A stretch of 64,000 nt of DNA, from positions 16,996-80,995 of the forward strand of contig JAEUGY010000104.1 of assembly GCA_016794625.1 (NCBI GenBank), read 5' to 3'. Numbering within the stretch: position 1 is the stretch's first letter; each line of letters opens with the position of its first letter. Origin of the DNA: Opitutaceae bacterium. Its GTDB lineage: Bacteria; Verrucomicrobiota; Verrucomicrobiia; Opitutales; Opitutaceae. Made by a program: the position numbers and the translations under genes. Shown here piece after piece: positions 18,251 through 26,929 of the stretch. Under the pieces are notes generated by a model, which saw only the letters and a list, made by a program, of their open reading frames with translations, ran no database searches and was not told the origin of the DNA.

Positions 18251-19510
18251 TTAGAGTTCGTAGGCCGGGAGGATCTTGTCGACGCGCCGCTTTTCGAGGT
18301 GGGCAAACGCCGGCAGACCGTTTTCGAACGGCACGGCCACTTCGCCCTGGATCAGCGGCTGGGCGTAGCGGACAAACTGGAAATTCATCGAGATGCCGTC
18401 CTCGTTGATCCACTCGCGGGGGAGCTTCTTGACCCCGTTGGCGATGTCGCTGAGGGGAGCCAGACCGGTTTCGACCGTGTAGTGGTCGCCGTCACCGCGG
18501 ATCAACGTCACCATCTTGTCGGTTTCGCCGTCCACCGCGGCCTGCACCGCGGCCTGGCCGGCGAGGAAGGCTTCATCGTTGTCCGTCTTGGACGAGAGGT
18601 GGGAGGCAGAGCGCTGAGCCATGCCCAGCTTGACCGTGCGGGCCTTGACACCCGGAATGCCTTCTTCGACGAGACCCTGCAGGAACTCGGCGGCTCCACC
18701 CAGTTGGGCGTGACCAAAGGCGTCGGTCTTGTCGGCGGCGGCGACGTAGTTGCCGTCGGCGTCGACCAAACCTTCACCCACGACGATGAGGCAGTAGCGC
18801 TCGCGCTTCAGCACCCGCTTGACGTCCTCGATGAACTTCTCGTTCGAGAAGGCCACTTCCGGCAGGAGGATGATGTGGGGAGGATCGTGCGGGTGGTCGC
18901 GACGCTTGGCCAGTGCGGCACCGGCGGCGATCCAGCCGGCATTGCGACCCATGACTTCGACGATCTGCACCAGGTCGTGCTGACCCATCGCGGCATTGTC
19001 GCAGGCGATTTCACGAACGGTCGTGGAAATGTATTTGATGACCGAACCGTAGCCCGGGCAGTGGTCGGTGACCACCAGATCGTTGTCGATCGTCTTCGGC
19101 ACCCCGATGACCCGCAGCTCGTAACCCTGCTGCTGGGCGAGCTTGGAGATCTTGTCGGCGGTATCCTGCGAGTCATTGCCGCCCGCGTAGAAGAAATAGC
19201 GAATGTTGTGGGCTTTGAACACCTCGAGCACCCGCTCGAAATCGGCCTGCTTCTTCAGCTTGTAGCGCACCGTGCCCAGCGCGGCGCCCGGCGTCGTACG
19301 CAGCCCGCGGATGGCTTGTTGGGATTCGGCCGCCAGATCGATCAGGTCCTCTTGCAAGATACCCAGCACGCCGTTCAGCGCGCCATAGACTTCCTCGATG
19401 CACTCGTGGTTCAGCGCCTCGGAGACGACGCCGGCGACGCTGGCATTGATGACGGTAGTGGGGCCTCCGGATTGGCCCACCAAGACGTTTCCTACGAGTT
19501 CTTCAGCCAT
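18251..19510 (-). CDS. pfp: 6-phosphofructokinase, pyrophosphate-type by sequence
   Basis: This 419-residue phosphofructokinase starts at MAEELVGNVLVGQSGGPT, the usual N-terminus; an upstream TTG is less likely. The phosphoryl-donor signature is GGNDS at 110-114, with Asp113 in the position that is Gly in ATP-dependent enzymes. Lys139 is in PKTIDND (138-144) where ATP enzymes have Gly. Both changes are known markers of pyrophosphate specificity. It would convert fructose-6-phosphate and PPi to fructose-1,6-bisphosphate reversibly, in the cytoplasm. No second ATP-type phosphofructokinase is seen in the window. It lies 170 bases downstream of purB on the same strand and ends at a strong terminator. 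Confidence 0.9.
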   Translation of the reverse strand: MAEELVGNVLVGQSGGPTTVINASVAGVVSEALNHECIEEVYGALNGVLGILQEDLIDLAAESQQAIRGLRTTPGAALGTVRYKLKKQADFERVLEVFKAHNIRYFFYAGGNDSQDTADKISKLAQQQGYELRVIGVPKTIDNDLVVTDHCPGYGSVIKYISTTVREIACDNAAMGQHDLVQIVEVMGRNAGWIAAGAALAKRRDHPHDPPHIILLPEVAFSNEKFIEDVKRVLKRERYCLIVVGEGLVDADGNYVAAADKTDAFGHAQLGGAAEFLQGLVEEGIPGVKARTVKLGMAQRSASHLSSKTDNDEAFLAGQAAVQAAVDGETDKMVTLIRGDGDHYTVETGLAPLSDIANGVKKLPREWINEDGISMNFQFVRYAQPLIQGEVAVPFENGLPAFAHLEKRRVDKILPAYEL

Positions 19511-19680
19511 GGCAGTGGTATTGTGAAAGGGATTGGACCGAACGTGAACGACCATAGAAACGCCCAGCCATACCCACTGGCAAACCCAAATTTCCCCCGG
19601 AACCGTCGGGGACGGTGACAAACCGGCGGCGCATGGTCACACGCCAGCCTCGGGGGGATGCAGATACCGGGCGTAGTGAC

Positions 19681-21141
19681 TCAGAGGAGTCGACCCGGCT
19701 GATAGGTGGCCGCACCTTTTACTTTTCGGGCAAGGGGAGCAACGGTACGGACAAAGGCATCCACCTGCTGGGGGGCCGCCCCCACGAACCGGCGGGTATC
19801 GGTGAGCACCGCCATCAACTGAGCCTGGGTCAGGCCGAGACGCGAGTCGCCTGCAAGCCGTTCGACCAGCCCGGGTCCACCGCCCCCCGCCCGCAAATCC
19901 TGGGCCGTGGCCAACGCGTGTTCCTTGATCGCCGCGTGCGCGGTCTCGCGCCCCGCCCCGGCCTTCACCGCTTCCATCAGAATCGTGGTCGTGGAAAGGA
20001 AAGGCAGCTGGCGGGTGTTCTCGGCCGCAATTGCGGCTTTAAAGACGTCCATTTGCCCTAAAACCGTGAGCAACGTCTCCAACGCACCATCCAAGGCAAA
20101 ACTCGCGTCAGGCAGGGCCACCCGGCGTACCACCGAGCAGGAGACGTCGCCCTCGTTCCACTGGTGGCCGGCGAGCGCGCCGGTCATGGTGACATAGCCG
20201 GAAAGCAGGGTCGAAAATCCACAAATCCGCTCACAGTTGCGGGCGTTGACCTTGTGAGGCATGGCGGACGAACCGACCTGTCCCTTTTGGAACCCTTCCG
20301 TCAACAGACCCTGTCCCGCCATCAGCCGGAGGGTGGAGGCAAAGCTGGCGGCGGCGGCCCCAATCTGGTGGTAGGCCGACACGACTTCAAAATCGAGGCT
20401 GCGGGGGTAGACTTGGCCCACGGCGTTAAGGGCCTGCTTAAAGCCGAGGTGAGCCAGGATCCGCCGTTCCAGCTTGTCCACCTTGGCGGCATCGCCACCG
20501 AACAGCGTGAGCTGATCGAGCTGGGTGCCCACCGCACCCTTCAGACCGCGGGCCGGGTAGCGGGCAGCGAGCTCATCCAAACGTACATACGCCTGCCACA
20601 GTTCCTGTCCCGCCATGGCAAATCGCTTGCCGAGTGTCGTGGGCTGTGCCGGAACGTTGTGCGTGCGGCCGGTCAGGAGCACGCTGCGAAACTCCTTCGC
20701 CCGCCGGGCGAGCGCCAGCAGGGCGGCGGCGGTCTTCATGCGGAAGACCTCGAGCGACCGAGCCACTTGGAGTTGCTCGACGTTTTCGGTCAGGTCCCGA
20801 CTGGTGAGTCCGAGATGGATCCGTTCGTGCCCCGCCAGCGCGTTGAACTCGTCGATGCGCGCCTTGACGTCGTGCAAGGAAGCCCGTTCCCGGGCGTCAA
20901 TGCTGGCGAGGTCGATCTGCCCTTTGACGCGCTCGTAGCTGGCGATGGCGGCTGCCGGGATGGACAGGCCGAGTTCCCGCTGCGCCTTCATCACCGCGAT
21001 CCAGTAATCGCGCTCAATGCCGACGCGTCCGGACGGCGACCAGATGGCGCGCAGGGCCGGCGACGCATACCGCTCGGCGAGCACGTTCGGAAGCGGGGAC
21101 AAGGAAGGGGCAGAGGGATGGGAAGGCGTAGGAGAGCTCAC
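19681..21141 (-). CDS. purB: adenylosuccinate lyase
   Basis: This 486-residue member of the fumarase/aspartase superfamily carries the signature loop GSSAMPHKVNARNCE (about 300-314) with the catalytic Ser, the early TSRDLTEN block (about 113-120) and TGRTHNVPAQPTT (about 158-170). It cleaves SAICAR to AICAR and adenylosuccinate to AMP in purine synthesis. The start is a GTG; the first 20 residues (Ser/Pro-rich) precede the conserved RYASPAL and could be shorter in reality. The Tyr of the usual SAMPYKRNP motif is His here, as in the eukaryote-like PurB branch. It is divergent from the SNF2 helicase gene. Confidence 0.93.
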   Translation of the reverse strand: MSSPTPSHPSAPSLSPLPNVLAERYASPALRAIWSPSGRVGIERDYWIAVMKAQRELGLSIPAAAIASYERVKGQIDLASIDARERASLHDVKARIDEFNALAGHERIHLGLTSRDLTENVEQLQVARSLEVFRMKTAAALLALARRAKEFRSVLLTGRTHNVPAQPTTLGKRFAMAGQELWQAYVRLDELAARYPARGLKGAVGTQLDQLTLFGGDAAKVDKLERRILAHLGFKQALNAVGQVYPRSLDFEVVSAYHQIGAAAASFASTLRLMAGQGLLTEGFQKGQVGSSAMPHKVNARNCERICGFSTLLSGYVTMTGALAGHQWNEGDVSCSVVRRVALPDASFALDGALETLLTVLGQMDVFKAAIAAENTRQLPFLSTTTILMEAVKAGAGRETAHAAIKEHALATAQDLRAGGGGPGLVERLAGDSRLGLTQAQLMAVLTDTRRFVGAAPQQVDAFVRTVAPLARKVKGAATYQPGRLL

Positions 21142-21320
21142 GGTCGCAAAGCCGCAGCCTCATCGAAGTGCGTGATCGTTGGCGAACGCAAAGCGCGGAG
21201 CCGTTCCTCGTCGGATCCCTTCTGCATCACTCAAGCCAAAGCGAAATCAGCCCATACGCAATCAAATTACAAAAAGCGCCCTTGACCCCGCAGCTCCCCC
21301 GCTTGCAACTCTTTCCACGG

Positions 21321-24050
21321 ATGTCCTCTGACGCGCGCAAGCTTCCGCCCACCCATGATTGGCGGACCACTGACCAGGATGAAATCGAGCGTCGCCGTCA
21401 GCGAGCCCGGGAAGAAGCCCCCCGCATTGAAAACCGGTCGGCTGAACACCTGATTTTCAGCAACTTCCGGGTCCATTCGCCCAGCGGCTTTTCCTACGAC
21501 GTGGAGGTGCGGGACATCGCCCAGCGACACTTTTCCTGCACCTGCGTCGATTTTCGCATCAACGGTTTGGGTACCTGCAAACACGTCGAGGCCGTGCTGC
21601 AGCAGCTCGAAACGAAACACCCGGCCGCTTTCGCCGCGGGTTCGGCCCAAGGTTCGCCGCGGATCGAGCTGGTGCCCGATCCCGGGGCCCAGACGCTGCG
21701 AGTGGAGTCAGGTTTGGAGCGGCTGCCGCCCCGATTGCGCTCCGCCTTCGATCCGCAGGGGTTGTTGCGCGATCCCGCCGGCGCGGCGCGGCTGGTCGCT
21801 GATCTCGCCCTCAATCCGATTCCGGGCCTGCGGCTCTCCCAGGATATCGCGCCCTGGCTCGATAGCCGCCGGCGGGCCTCGGAGCGGCTGCGGTTGCGCC
21901 GTGACTACGAACAAAAAGTCCAGGCGGGCCTGCATCCCCTGAGCGAGACCACGGTGCCGCTGTTTCCCTACCAGCGTGAGGGCATGCTGCACCTCGCTTT
22001 CACCGAACGGGCCCTTCTCGCCGACGAAATGGGCCTGGGCAAAACCATCCAGGCCATCGCCGCGTGCGCCCTGCTGCACCGGCTTGGACAGGCCCGGAGG
22101 GTGCTGGTGGTCGCCCCGGCCTCGGTCAAGACGGAGTGGGAGGAACAGATCGGCCGGTTCACACCGTTGCCGTGCCAGATCGTCATCGGGCCTCGCGCCG
22201 CCCGGCTCGCCGCCTACGACCGGCCGGCGTTCTTCACGGTGGTCAACTACGAGCAGGCCCGCGCCGACGTGGCCGACCTGAACAGCCGCCTGCGCCCCGA
22301 CATCGTCGTGCTCGACGAGGCCCAGCGCATCAAGACGTGGAACTCGCTCACCGCCCAGTCGATCAAGCGGCTGCGCAGTCGCCATGCCTTCGTGCTCACC
22401 GGCACGCCGATCGAAAATCGCATCGACGAACTCTACTCGATCGTCGATTTCCTCGACCCCACGGTGCTCGGACCGCTCTTCCGCTTCAACCGCGACTATT
22501 TCACGTTCGACGAACGGGGCCGTCCCAATGGCTATCGCAACCTCGACAAATTGCGCGCCACCCTGCGGCCCTGCATGCTGCGGCGGCGCAAGGTCGACGT
22601 GGAGAACGAACTGCCCAGCCGGAACGACCGCCAGCTCTACGTGCCGCTGTCGGAGTCACAACGTCGCCACTACGCTCACCACGAACAGCAGGCGGCGGGT
22701 CTGATCTCGCTTTCCCAACGCCGTTCGCTGCTGCCGCGCGAGCAGGACCGGCTGTTCCGCGAGCTGGCCATGATGCGCATGGTCTGCGACACTCCGTACA
22801 TCCTGACGGGCGACCCGGAGGATCGCGACGACTGTCCGAAGCTGCGCGAGTTGGACGCCGTGCTCGCCACCGCGCTGGCCGAGGATGGGGTCAAGGTGAT
22901 CGTGTTCTCCGAATGGATCCGCATGCTGGAACTGGTCCGCGCCCTGCTCGACCGGAGGCGCATCGGATATGGCTGGCACACGGGAAGCGTGACCCAATCG
23001 CAACGGCGGACCGAACTGCTCCGCTTCAAAAACGATCCGTCCTGTCGTGTTTTCCTCTGCTCGGAGTCGGGAGGCGTGGGGCTCAATTTGCAGAACGCCA
23101 GCATTGTCATCAACTGCGACCTCCCGTGGAACCCGGCCAAGTATGAACAGCGGGTCGCCCGCGCCTGGCGCAAACATCAGACACGCCCGGTCACCGTCAT
23201 CAATCTCATCGCCGAAGGCACGCTGGAGCATCGCATGCTCTCCACGCTCGCCGTCAAACAAGGGCTGGCGGACGGGGTGCTCGACGGCCGCGGCGACCTG
23301 AACCAGATCCCGCTGCGCCGCGGCAGCGCCGCGCTGCTGGAGCGCGTGCGCCAGGTGCTGTCCCCCGCGCCCGCGCGTGCGGCCGCTCCGGCCGACCGTG
23401 CGGTCTCCTTCGTCGATCGGGCCCGCAGTGTGCTCGACGCACGGCTGCTCTCGTGTGAGGAGCGCCACACGCCTTCGGGACCGGCAACGCTCTGGGTGGT
23501 GGTCTCGGGGGATGCCGACTCCGCCCGCGCCCGACTGGCCGCACCCCTGGCCGAAGCGTATCGGGAAAGCGCCGACCCGGCGCCGCGACTGGAAGTCATC
23601 GACCAGGCCTCCGCCGAACTCCTGCGCCGGCTGGAGGCAGAGGGCCTGGTGCAACGCACAGCCCGGGCGTCGCGGGTGCTGCACCCCGCCCCCGTGCCGC
23701 CGCCGGCGCTGGACGCCGCCGCCCGCGCCCGCCTCGGGCAGTGCGTGGAGCAGATTGGCCGCCAGTTGCGGCTGACGCGCCTGCTTTCCGCCGACTCCGC
23801 CGATTTCGCCCTCGAGGCCGCCGCCGCGCTGCGCGGCGCCATCACCGCCGCCAGCCAGGCGCTCGCGCTGCGCACCGGACTGGCGCCGCCGCAGGAAACG
23901 GACGGACCCATGCCCGCCTGGATCGCATCGCACTGGGGCGAGTCACGCACCGCCGTCGAGGCGTTCCTCGCGCAACCCCAACGGCCCCTGCCCCCCGTCA
24001 TCGAGGCCGTCGAGCGCGTGCGCGCCGGCCTCGCCAGCGCGTCAACGTAG
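21321..24050 (+). CDS. SWIM zinc-finger SNF2-family helicase
   Basis: This is a 909-residue protein. Residues about 70-92 form a SWIM zinc finger (C73-x-C75, C86-x-H88). Residues about 210-450 are the SNF2 N-terminal lobe with Walker A DEMGLGKT (about 235-242) and DEAQ (about 331-334). Residues about 520-650 are the helicase C lobe with NLQNASIVIN and the arginine-finger block QRVARAWRKHQ. The last 230 residues match nothing I know; part is helical and Ala/Leu-rich. Such SWIM-SNF2 proteins act on double-stranded DNA as translocases; the target is unknown. The in-frame sequence upstream of the ATG would run into the purB promoter, so 21321 is preferred. No methylase, nuclease or other defence partner lies beside it. 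Confidence 0.88.
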   Translation: MSSDARKLPPTHDWRTTDQDEIERRRQRAREEAPRIENRSAEHLIFSNFRVHSPSGFSYDVEVRDIAQRHFSCTCVDFRINGLGTCKHVEAVLQQLETKHPAAFAAGSAQGSPRIELVPDPGAQTLRVESGLERLPPRLRSAFDPQGLLRDPAGAARLVADLALNPIPGLRLSQDIAPWLDSRRRASERLRLRRDYEQKVQAGLHPLSETTVPLFPYQREGMLHLAFTERALLADEMGLGKTIQAIAACALLHRLGQARRVLVVAPASVKTEWEEQIGRFTPLPCQIVIGPRAARLAAYDRPAFFTVVNYEQARADVADLNSRLRPDIVVLDEAQRIKTWNSLTAQSIKRLRSRHAFVLTGTPIENRIDELYSIVDFLDPTVLGPLFRFNRDYFTFDERGRPNGYRNLDKLRATLRPCMLRRRKVDVENELPSRNDRQLYVPLSESQRRHYAHHEQQAAGLISLSQRRSLLPREQDRLFRELAMMRMVCDTPYILTGDPEDRDDCPKLRELDAVLATALAEDGVKVIVFSEWIRMLELVRALLDRRRIGYGWHTGSVTQSQRRTELLRFKNDPSCRVFLCSESGGVGLNLQNASIVINCDLPWNPAKYEQRVARAWRKHQTRPVTVINLIAEGTLEHRMLSTLAVKQGLADGVLDGRGDLNQIPLRRGSAALLERVRQVLSPAPARAAAPADRAVSFVDRARSVLDARLLSCEERHTPSGPATLWVVVSGDADSARARLAAPLAEAYRESADPAPRLEVIDQASAELLRRLEAEGLVQRTARASRVLHPAPVPPPALDAAARARLGQCVEQIGRQLRLTRLLSADSADFALEAAAALRGAITAASQALALRTGLAPPQETDGPMPAWIASHWGESRTAVEAFLAQPQRPLPPVIEAVERVRAGLASAST

Positions 24051-24113
24051 GGAGAAATCCAGGGTTCGAAACGAGTTGTAACCGCTTTCCGTTGATTCGC
24101 AGGCGCGGCCACG

Positions 24114-24128
24114 GCGAGGCCGCCTACA
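24114..24128 (-). repeat. 15-bp dispersed repeat unit, copy 1
   Basis: On the minus strand this reads TGTAGGCGGCCTCGC, identical to bases 63183-63197 on the plus strand. It sits between a hairpin terminator and the helicase stop. A related element is at 63681-63710. Confidence 0.6.
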
Positions 24129-24162
24129 AAAAGGGCAGGGCCGCGTGGGTACGCGGCCCTGC
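24128..24162 (-). terminator. intrinsic terminator of the tonB gene
   Basis: An 11-bp perfect stem (GCAGGGCCGCG paired with CGCGGCCCTGC, six-base loop) is followed on the minus strand by five T. It begins about 30 bases beyond the stop of the TonB-family gene. Confidence 0.85.
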
Positions 24163-24193
24163 GGGCCAAACGCCTGCCGCGGACCGGCCCCGG

Positions 24194-25009
24194 CTAGTCG
24201 GGGTCGACGACGCGGAAGAGGAGCGGTACACGCATGCGCGTATTGACTTTCTTGCCACCCTTCATGCCGGGGCGGAACTGCCAGCGGGACACACCCGACA
24301 CGGCCGCGCTCTCGAATCCGGAATGGGTGGCGCTGATCACCCGGACTTCAACGACCTCACCCTTCGCCGTGACGACAAACTCGACCTCGACGCGGGCGCT
24401 GCTGACTTCCTTCTTCAGCGAAACCGGGAATACCGGCGGCGGCTGGAAAATCGCCTCGGGAATGCGATCCAGCTGGGCCAGATTGAAGACGTCCTTCAGT
24501 CCGGTGCCGGCTCCGGTGCCACCGCGGCGGATGGTTGTCGGGATCGAAACCACCTTGGCCTGCGAGAGATCGGTCTTGGGCTGCAGACTGGAAAAATCGA
24601 TCTGCTGCACAAACGCGGTGCTCACATCCACCACCGTCGGCACGTCCGCCTGGGTTGGAACAAAGGATCCTTCCAGAGGCGCGGACTCCGCCGGCTCGGT
24701 CGCATCAGTGATTTCAGGCTCCTCCAGCTTGCTCATGTCGGGCATCACCATGAGCTCGATGACGCCCTCATCTTCCGAGGTGGGTTTCGCCACCTCATCT
24801 TTGCCGTTGAAGGCAAAAAGCACGATGATGTGCACACCCGCCGCCAAACCGAGCGCAACCAAAAGTCGGCGCAAGCGAGGTCGCGTGGTGCGATAACGCC
24901 AAGCATGCGGCAAGAGCGCGGTGCTGGCAATGGGGAGTGGGATCCGACGAAGAGGCTCTCTGTCCTCCTCATAGTCGGACCAGAGGTCGGCGTGTTCGAA
25001 GACATTCAT
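24194..25009 (-). CDS. TonB family energy-transducing protein
   Basis: This 271-residue protein has a cytoplasmic N-tail of about 47 residues, one membrane anchor at about 48-67, a long periplasmic spacer rich in Glu, Pro, Ser and Thr, and a C-terminal TonB domain at about 180-271 (PPPVFPVSLKKEV, ARVEVEFVVTAKGEV, AAVSGVSRWQFRPG). It would couple the ExbBD proton motor to TonB receptors such as the two in this window; no exbB/exbD is encoded nearby. The spacer lacks the long Pro-Lys/Pro-Glu repeats of enteric TonB. A run of AT-rich DNA upstream (about 25130-25170) may contain its promoter. Confidence 0.9.
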   Translation of the reverse strand: MNVFEHADLWSDYEEDREPLRRIPLPIASTALLPHAWRYRTTRPRLRRLLVALGLAAGVHIIVLFAFNGKDEVAKPTSEDEGVIELMVMPDMSKLEEPEITDATEPAESAPLEGSFVPTQADVPTVVDVSTAFVQQIDFSSLQPKTDLSQAKVVSIPTTIRRGGTGAGTGLKDVFNLAQLDRIPEAIFQPPPVFPVSLKKEVSSARVEVEFVVTAKGEVVEVRVISATHSGFESAAVSGVSRWQFRPGMKGGKKVNTRMRVPLLFRVVDPD

Positions 25010-25218
25010 GACGGGGTGGGGGGCTTTTGGCTTAACGATACGCCCATACCCCCACCCTCGCTCTGCACGACTTGGCGAGAAATGCGCATTCTTTGCCGCC
25101 GGACGGCATTACAAAATCGCGCACCCATTCCCCACGTAAACCTATCGTTACTAAATTTTTACCGCCGGCGGCACGGGAACGCTCCACCGCCCCTTTCGGT
25201 TACCCTCCCCACCCCTCC

Positions 25219-26190
25219 CTACACGACCCGATCCACCATCGGTTCGCCCCGGACAAACGCATCCAAATTGGCCAGAAAGTGCCGCACGATCGCTTCATCC
25301 TGATCCAGGCGGCCTCCGGCGGTATGGGGGGTGATGTAACACCGGGGCGTCGTCCAGAGGGGATGCTCCGGCGGCAAGGGCTCCGGGTCGGTCACGTCGA
25401 GGTAAGCCCCCCCAAGATGCCCCGATCGAAGGGCTTCTTCCAACGCGCGCTGGTCGACCGTCGTGCCTCGGCCAACATTGTAAAAACAGGCACCTCGCTT
25501 GCAGGCGCTCATACGGCGGGCGTTGACAAAATTTTTCGTCAACTCGTTGTCTGGTAAAATATTAACCACATGATCCGCCGCCGGCAAAATCGCCGTCAGC
25601 TGTTCCTCCGGCAGGATCGTGACCCCACGCTCGCTCCGTACTTGGCGGCGAACGGCGTAGAGTTTGACGCCAAAAGGCGCGAGCAGATCAGCCAGTCGCC
25701 GACCGATCGCACCAAACCCCAGCAGCAACACGGTCTGTCCGGTCAGGAGGCAGGAGGCGTAGCGGCGCTCGGTGTAGTGCCAGGACTGGTCGCGCAACTG
25801 GTCGCCATGGGATGGCAGAAGCTGGCGGTTCAGCGCGAGTATCATGGCCAGCGCGTGCTGGGCGCAGGGATCGGCAAACACGCTCGACATGTTGGTGAAC
25901 GCCGCCCGGCGCGCCTGAAAGCGCTCGCGGAACTCCGGGGTATCGTACCGGGTGTACCCCGCGCTGGTCACTTCCACCCAGCGGAGGCGTTGGTGCTCCA
26001 GGCAGTCATCCACATCAGGTTGTCCAAACGCCACGTCCGCCCGGCCGATGTCCGGGTCCCGATGACCCGCCACCAACACGGAGGCCGATGCATCCTTGGC
26101 GATGATCAGGCGGTGCTCGCGGGTGCCTTCATGCAGGGCCCGCGTCGCAGCTTCGGTGAAGACACCATTGCACCAGAGCGTCAGCTTCAT
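25219..26190 (-). CDS. D-2-hydroxyacid dehydrogenase (NAD-binding)
   Basis: This is a 323-residue protein. The Rossmann glycine motif GFGAIG is at 158-163, in the C-terminal half after QTVLLL. The catalytic Arg is in YNVGRGTTVDQ, the Glu in the DPEPLP region and the His in ITPHTAGG. The N-terminal substrate lobe is unusually divergent from the common D-lactate or phosphoglycerate dehydrogenases, so the 2-hydroxyacid substrate is not predictable. The ATG at 26190 lies 43 bases after the apt stop on the same strand, so it may be co-transcribed with apt. Confidence 0.88.
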   Translation of the reverse strand: MKLTLWCNGVFTEAATRALHEGTREHRLIIAKDASASVLVAGHRDPDIGRADVAFGQPDVDDCLEHQRLRWVEVTSAGYTRYDTPEFRERFQARRAAFTNMSSVFADPCAQHALAMILALNRQLLPSHGDQLRDQSWHYTERRYASCLLTGQTVLLLGFGAIGRRLADLLAPFGVKLYAVRRQVRSERGVTILPEEQLTAILPAADHVVNILPDNELTKNFVNARRMSACKRGACFYNVGRGTTVDQRALEEALRSGHLGGAYLDVTDPEPLPPEHPLWTTPRCYITPHTAGGRLDQDEAIVRHFLANLDAFVRGEPMVDRVV

Positions 26191-26233
26191 GGGGAAGAAG
26201 AGGGGTTCGCCAACCTCGAAACCGAAGCGGCCC

Positions 26234-26785
26234 TTACTCCGACTCGTTAAACTCGCACAGGCTGTGCACGCGCAGTCCGGCCTCCCGCAAGCGACGGGAA
26301 CCGCCCAGTTCGGGCAGGTCGATGATGGCCGCCACGCCGACGACCTCGCCATGGAGCATGTGGAAGAGCTTGGCCGCCGCCAACAGGGTGCCTCCCGTCG
26401 CAATCAAATCATCCACAATGAGGATGCGGTCGCCGGTCTTGCAGGCATCCGAGTGGATCTCCACCGAGGCAGTGCCGTACTCCAACGCATAGTCGGCCGT
26501 CACGGTCTTGTACGGCAGTTTGCCTTTCTTTCGCACCAGCACAAAGGGCTTGTGCAACTGGTAGGCCAGCGCGCCACCGACAATAAAACCGCGGGCATCA
26601 ATCGCCGCGATGAGGTCGACTCCGAGCCGGGTGCAATCGAGTGAAAACGCCTCCACCATGACGCGGAACGCCTCGGGGTCGTGAAACAGTGTGGTCACGT
26701 CCCGGAAGTTCACCCCCAGCTTGGGCCAGTCACGCACGGTCCGGATGCGCGGTTTCAGGTAGCTGTTGAGGTCGAGGGAATTCAT
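26234..26785 (-). CDS. apt: adenine phosphoribosyltransferase
   Basis: This 183-residue type I phosphoribosyltransferase has the PRPP loop ILIVDDLIATGGTL at about 120-133. Family segments KPRIRTVRDWPKLGVNFRD at the N-terminus, IDARGFIVGGALAY and RKKGKLPYKT are those of Apt. It salvages adenine to AMP using PRPP in the cytoplasm. The start at MNSLDLNSYL gives the normal family length; an ATG four codons earlier is also possible. It is divergent from the DUF2339 gene (144 bases between the starts) and is followed by the dehydrogenase. Confidence 0.94.
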   Translation of the reverse strand: MNSLDLNSYLKPRIRTVRDWPKLGVNFRDVTTLFHDPEAFRVMVEAFSLDCTRLGVDLIAAIDARGFIVGGALAYQLHKPFVLVRKKGKLPYKTVTADYALEYGTASVEIHSDACKTGDRILIVDDLIATGGTLLAAAKLFHMLHGEVVGVAAIIDLPELGGSRRLREAGLRVHSLCEFNESE

Positions 26786-26929
26786 GGGGGCAGTCATGAC
26801 GCGACCCGGCCGCGCACAGCGCAAGCCCGGAGTAGGACGGGCCGGTCAAAGGCTTGCGTGCAATTCGACTTCGCGCTCAGGCTGAGCGCAAAGCCCGGGC
26901 GTCACTCGACCCCGGGTGAATTCGAATCC

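Noticed and set aside
21321..24050. The SNF2 helicase as part of a defence island
   Set aside because: Neighbours are purB and tonB, with no nuclease, methylase or toxin gene; standing alone does not support it.
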